Of a DNA stretch of 24,232 nt, positions 20,926 to 24,232 are shown piece after piece. The translations under genes and the position numbers were made by a program. The notes under the pieces were generated by a model. It saw nothing but the letters and a program-made list of their open reading frames with translations, was not told the origin of the DNA and ran no database searches. The first letter of the stretch is position 1, and every line of letters starts with the position of its first letter. Origin of the DNA: Gnetum montanum (taxonomy: Eukaryota; Streptophyta; Gnetopsida; Gnetales; Gnetaceae); the NCBI GenBank assembly GCA_015680685.1, contig MNCI01004325.1, positions 156,915 through 181,146 of the forward strand. The letters run 5' to 3'.

Positions 20926-21149
20926 GGGCTAAAGGGCACGCGAAAGGGACGGTTTGGATGCTACGTGCCCCGGGCCCATGTTGACTTGCTGGCACCACAC
21001 GTGTCATGTATGACCGTTGGACTGGCAAGACCATTGTAATGCGAACCTACTATGCCATAACTGTGAGCCTGCCACGCCGTAATTGCACCATCAACATCTG
21101 GAGATAAGTGTCAATAGTCCAATTAGGTGAAGTGCATTGATGTCGCACA

Positions 21150-21630
21150 ACCACCTGTATGCCTCGCTATGCTTTGTAGCAGACCATGCTTTGCGTAGTG
21201 TAGCATCTTATCGTGCATTTCACTACATGTTTGTTGCATGCTTGCTACGCTATCCTATGCTACATAGCGTAGCGTAGCATAGCAACTAGCCTTAGTCACA
21301 AAAGTTTTGCCGATTTGCAAACTTTGCTTCCGTGAGACTTGTAAACTTGTTGGTTCCACCCTTTGAGCTGTCATCTATCTTTTCCATAGGATTGCTACGC
21401 CTTGCTGCACCTCATAGCTCAGCATAGCATAGCAGCACACATGGTCTGTCACTTCCTAATGGAAAGGGACATTGCTGAAGGACTTAAAATTGTGCATGGT
21501 GACTGGCTGTGAAGCTGTTGCCATGCTACGCTACATCACGTGGCATAGCATAGCGTAGCGCTTCATTTTGTAATCATCTTCTGAAGCTTGCTATGCTTCA
21601 TAACAAGGCGTAGCGTAGCGTAGCAGACTT
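21150..21630. repeat. Hairpin-forming GCTACGCTA repeats in U3 of element B
   Basis: Words of the GCTACGCTATGC type occur in both orientations many times. Two clear hairpins are 21244-21253 against 21264-21273 (10-base arms, 10-base loop) and 21525-21533 against 21551-21559 (9-base arms, 17-base loop). No coding sequence is present. Confidence 0.7.
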
Positions 21631-21901
21631 CGTGACTTAGAAAACTTGCCGAACTGTTTCGTGCATCTAGAATGCTATTGCCAACTCTGTGCACCATTTT
21701 TGAGCAGGTTGTCGGCTCGGCACACTACTTAGGTGGATAGGCAGGATAACCTGTAGAGCCTGTTTTCACCTAAAGTAGAAAATTTGCTAGACTAGCCAGC
21801 CTGAAGTCAAAATGTTCTCCTCCTGAAGAACTGCCATGGTGCCACGTGAGTTGTAAGGCCTGGTGAAGCAAGAATGATCCTGCATTTTTTGGGGTGTTTC
21901 A

Positions 21902-24232
21902 ATCCTCAAGGTAACCCAAGGTAGTTCCACCAATCCTTAACATATTATCCTAGTGGAACTCCACCACAACCGATTAAGTAATATCAATAGTGGAAGCACC
22001 CACAATCATGGGGAATGCCACCACCAAGGCAACAGTATCCTTACCGACAACTTGACCCATATGGATATTACGTGCAGTAGCCAATCTCCCCATGTGACTC
22101 TACTGGTCATGTCACTTCTCAACCTCACTACCAAGCTCGTGAGTATTATGGAACTCCCTCTTCTAGAGGTGATATTCTGCAAGCATATCATCCTTCTCAC
22201 CTGGCCACATCTCTTCCACCAATAGCTCCACTAGCACCTACTCCCATGATGCAAGGTGAAATCCTTACCCAGCCACAACAATGTAACGCCACAAGGGCTA
22301 TTAACTCTCAACTTAATATTGGTTCTAACAACCACATGAAGAAAAGACCTTTCTTTAGAACCAATAGTCCAACCAAGCCCTTGCAATCACAAGCGAATGA
22401 TTCCTTAGATGCCTCAGTATCAATCAAAACTTTGGAGCCCCCTTCAACCCAATCACCACACTTAATGCATATGGTCATGCTAACACATGTTGTCACTGAT
22501 TGGATCAAAGCTGGCCACATTTCCAAGAAATTCTCTAATCTTGGGAGTCCTATGATATACTTACAAATTGTTGGAAATGCGCCGTGCAAGACTCTTTTGG
22601 ATTCAAGTTCTAGTGTCAACTTGATTTCTCAAGAAATGTACAAGGCCTAGAACCTGTCTCCATTGAAAAAGAGTAACATCCATCTAGAGTTGGTTGACCA
22701 ATCCATCATTGTCCCATTAGGACTGGTGGAAGACATTGTTACCATTGTTTGTGGGTGGTCATACCTAGTTGACTTCTTAGTGATTCAGGTAAACAACATT
22801 AAGGGGGACTTCCCAATCATAATGGAAAGAGCATGACTAAGCACCATCGATGCACACCTAGGAATCCACAATCTTTCCCTAGAAATATCAAAGGAAAATA
22901 CATTCAAAAAGATCGAGAAGAAGAAAGTTCTGTGCATCGCATATAGTGACGCAGGGTGTAATTGCGTGCAGACGTCATGGTTTGTGCAAATTTTAGCATT
23001 GCCTACATGCAATCATTATGCATAAGTGATTAACATATAAAGATGCCTGTATGCAGCAACCACACGACAAGAAGAAACCCAGTGGTTGATAGCTAATCAA
23101 GAAAGCAGTTCACTCATATGCATGGAACCAACTGAGGGTTTGACTTGTGCTTACATCAATAGCATAGATGCATTAGAGTAAGTCCACCACCAACTTCCAA
23201 GCCTTAACCTTGAAAATATCAACTAGGGGAAGTTGAAAATCCCTGAGAAATTTAAGCAAGAGCCCCTCGAGCTAAAACCATTGCCCACCGGTATGGAACA
23301 CACATTCCTTAAAAATGGAAAACCAGTAATTATCAACACTAAGCTTGCTCCTCAATAGAAAGAAGAATTTTTTAAGGTAATAAATAAATGGTCAGAATCC
23401 TTCACTTGGTCATATCCCAAATTAACTGGAATAGATCCTAGGATATGACAACATAAAACTTACACTGACCCTTCCATCAATCCTTGAAGATAATCGCAGA
23501 GGCAATTGGACCCTAAGCTAAAGCAAGTAGTGAAGGAAGAAATCAAACAGCTTCTCAAGGTTGGATTCATATACCCCATTGTTGATAGCGAATGGGTTAG
23601 CCCCTTAGTTATTATGCCTAAAAAGGGAGGCAAATGGAGAGTGTGCATAGATTTCAAGCTACTAAATATGGCAACATTCAAATATCACTTTCCATTGCCA
23701 TTTTTCAACCAAGTCTTAGACACCATCGTAGGGCATCGTTATTATAGTTTTTTGGATGGATATAGTGAATATAACCAAATACAAATAGCCCCAGAAGACT
23801 AAGCTAAGACTACGTTCACCAGTCCTTGGGGAACGTTCACATGCAAACAGATGCTGTTTGGCTTGTGTAATGCCCCTGCAAAATTTCAATGACTAGTTCT
23901 AAGCATATTCCAATAGCAGATAGGGAATGGCGAGGAGGTCTTTATGGATGACTTCTCCACTTATGGAGCAAACTTTGATCAAGCCTTGGACTAGTTGGAG
24001 AAAGTGTTAAAAAGATGTGTAGAAACCAATTTGAGGCTCAATTGGTAGAAAATCCATTTGATGGTCCAAGAAGGTGTAGTACTAGGGCACAAAATCTCAC
24101 ACATAGGGATAAAGGTAGACCACGAGAAAATCAAAGTTATCCAAGGAATTACCTGTCAACTGGAAACTATCAAAGATATTCGATCATTCCTTGGACACAC
24201 TGGCTACTATAGGAGATTTATTGAGAACTTTT
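21902..24232 (+). mobile_element. Element C: Athila-like Ty3/gypsy element, interrupted by B and cut by the window edge
   Basis: One coding frame goes from the LTR boundary of element B to the right edge through gag C-terminus, protease and RT. The RT wording (IYPIVDSEWVSP, FMDDFSTYGANFD, VLGHKIS, IRSFLGHTGYYRRFI) is typical of the Athila group of plant Ty3/gypsy elements. RT is not complete within the window. The remaining gag and 5' LTR presumably lie on the far side of element B, outside the window. Confidence 0.85.
21902..24232 (+). pseudogene. Element C gag C-terminus, protease and RT (partial, stops only)
   Basis: The frame opens with a Pro/Gln/Tyr-rich gag tail (21902-22300). A protease follows: the active-site triplet is Asp-Ser-Ser in LLDSSSSVNLI (about 22600), where Asp-Ser-Gly is usual, and a later PIIMERA segment (22816) fits the second protease motif. 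A linker (23030-23500) includes LELKPLP. The RT palm runs from 23500 to the edge with KGGKWRVCIDFK, the catalytic FMDDF near 23945 and LGHKIS. Stops include 21922, 22648, 22834, 23026, 23800, 23890 and 23917, and the frame never shifts. It would encode the replication polyprotein, here inactive. Confidence 0.87.

Larger units (their letters stand above)
13474..21901 (-). mobile_element. Element B: same Tat-branch family, opposite strand, cut by element A
   Basis: Read right to left it has a 5' LTR (21901-20256), a primer-binding-like site (20247-20229), a repeat-bearing leader, gag-protease (19456 to about 15776), the GGCC tandem array (15665-15440), and the 3' half of the antisense accessory gene (13474-15313, + strand). 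Pol, the first exons of the accessory gene and the 3' LTR are missing and are presumably left of element A. Protein similarity to element A is high in protease but LTRs and spacers are strongly diverged, so these are two separate insertions and not a local duplication. Many stops make it inactive. Confidence 0.85.
20256..21901 (-). repeat. 5' LTR of element B
   Basis: On the minus strand it starts TGAAACACC at 21901 and ends near 20256 just before the primer-binding-like site, about 1,646 bases. The inner 150 bases align with the end of element A's LTR. The outer boundary is strongly supported because an Athila-like gag frame starts at the very next base (21902). U3 is rich in GCTACGC/GCGTAGC words. 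The inner boundary is uncertain by several bases. Confidence 0.78.

Noticed and set aside
21150-21630. CRISPR-like or centromere-satellite array in the TACGC-rich region
   Set aside because: Units are irregular in length and orientation with no unique spacers, and the region lies inside an LTR of a plant retroelement.

Overview
The window looks like repeat-rich nuclear DNA of a land plant. It holds no intact host gene, rRNA, tRNA or CRISPR array. Everything recognisable belongs to three decayed Ty3/gypsy-type LTR retrotransposons that appear nested in one another. The species cannot be told from the sequence.

Element A (+ strand, 1 to about 13473; 5' end off the window) has the C-terminal part of gag and the protease at 1-1158. 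A pol frame follows at about 6803-10288 with RT, RNase H, a second archaeal-type RNase H and integrase. After it come a repeat-bearing 3' region and a 3' LTR (about 11857-13473). The second RNase H places it in the Tat/Ogre branch. Element B (- strand, about 13474-21901) is a diverged relative with its 5' LTR (about 20256-21901), a primer-binding-like site, a leader with 122-bp tandem repeats, and one gag-protease frame (19456 to about 15776). Its remaining half would lie left of A. Element C (+ strand, 21902 to the right edge) is an Athila-like gag-protease-RT frame. C's gag reading frame begins at the exact outer base of B's LTR, so B seems to have inserted into C's gag. A's 3' LTR ends inside an exon of B, so A seems to have inserted into B.

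The most unusual feature lies between protease and RT in element A: a complete eight-exon gene on the opposite strand (6213-1803). It has its own TATA box, seven GT-AG introns whose phases all agree, an FCP1/HAD-phosphatase-like N-terminal region with degraded catalytic motifs, a long unknown middle, a helical charged region, and an acidic C-terminal exon. Element B carries the 3' half of the same gene in the same relative place and antisense orientation (13474-15313), with the last two introns at the same places and phases. Two diverged copies in two separate insertions argue that the gene is a stable part of this retrotransposon family. Its introns would survive retrotransposition because they are antisense to the genomic RNA. 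In both elements a short tandem array built on GGCC-N6-GGCC-TAAAACTAG lies where the sense gag-protease and the antisense gene converge.

The sense coding frames of all three elements (about 10 kb in total) are broken by in-frame stops but show no visible frameshift. Most stops sit where Trp, Gln or Arg would be expected, which points to slow decay by C-to-T and G-to-A change.
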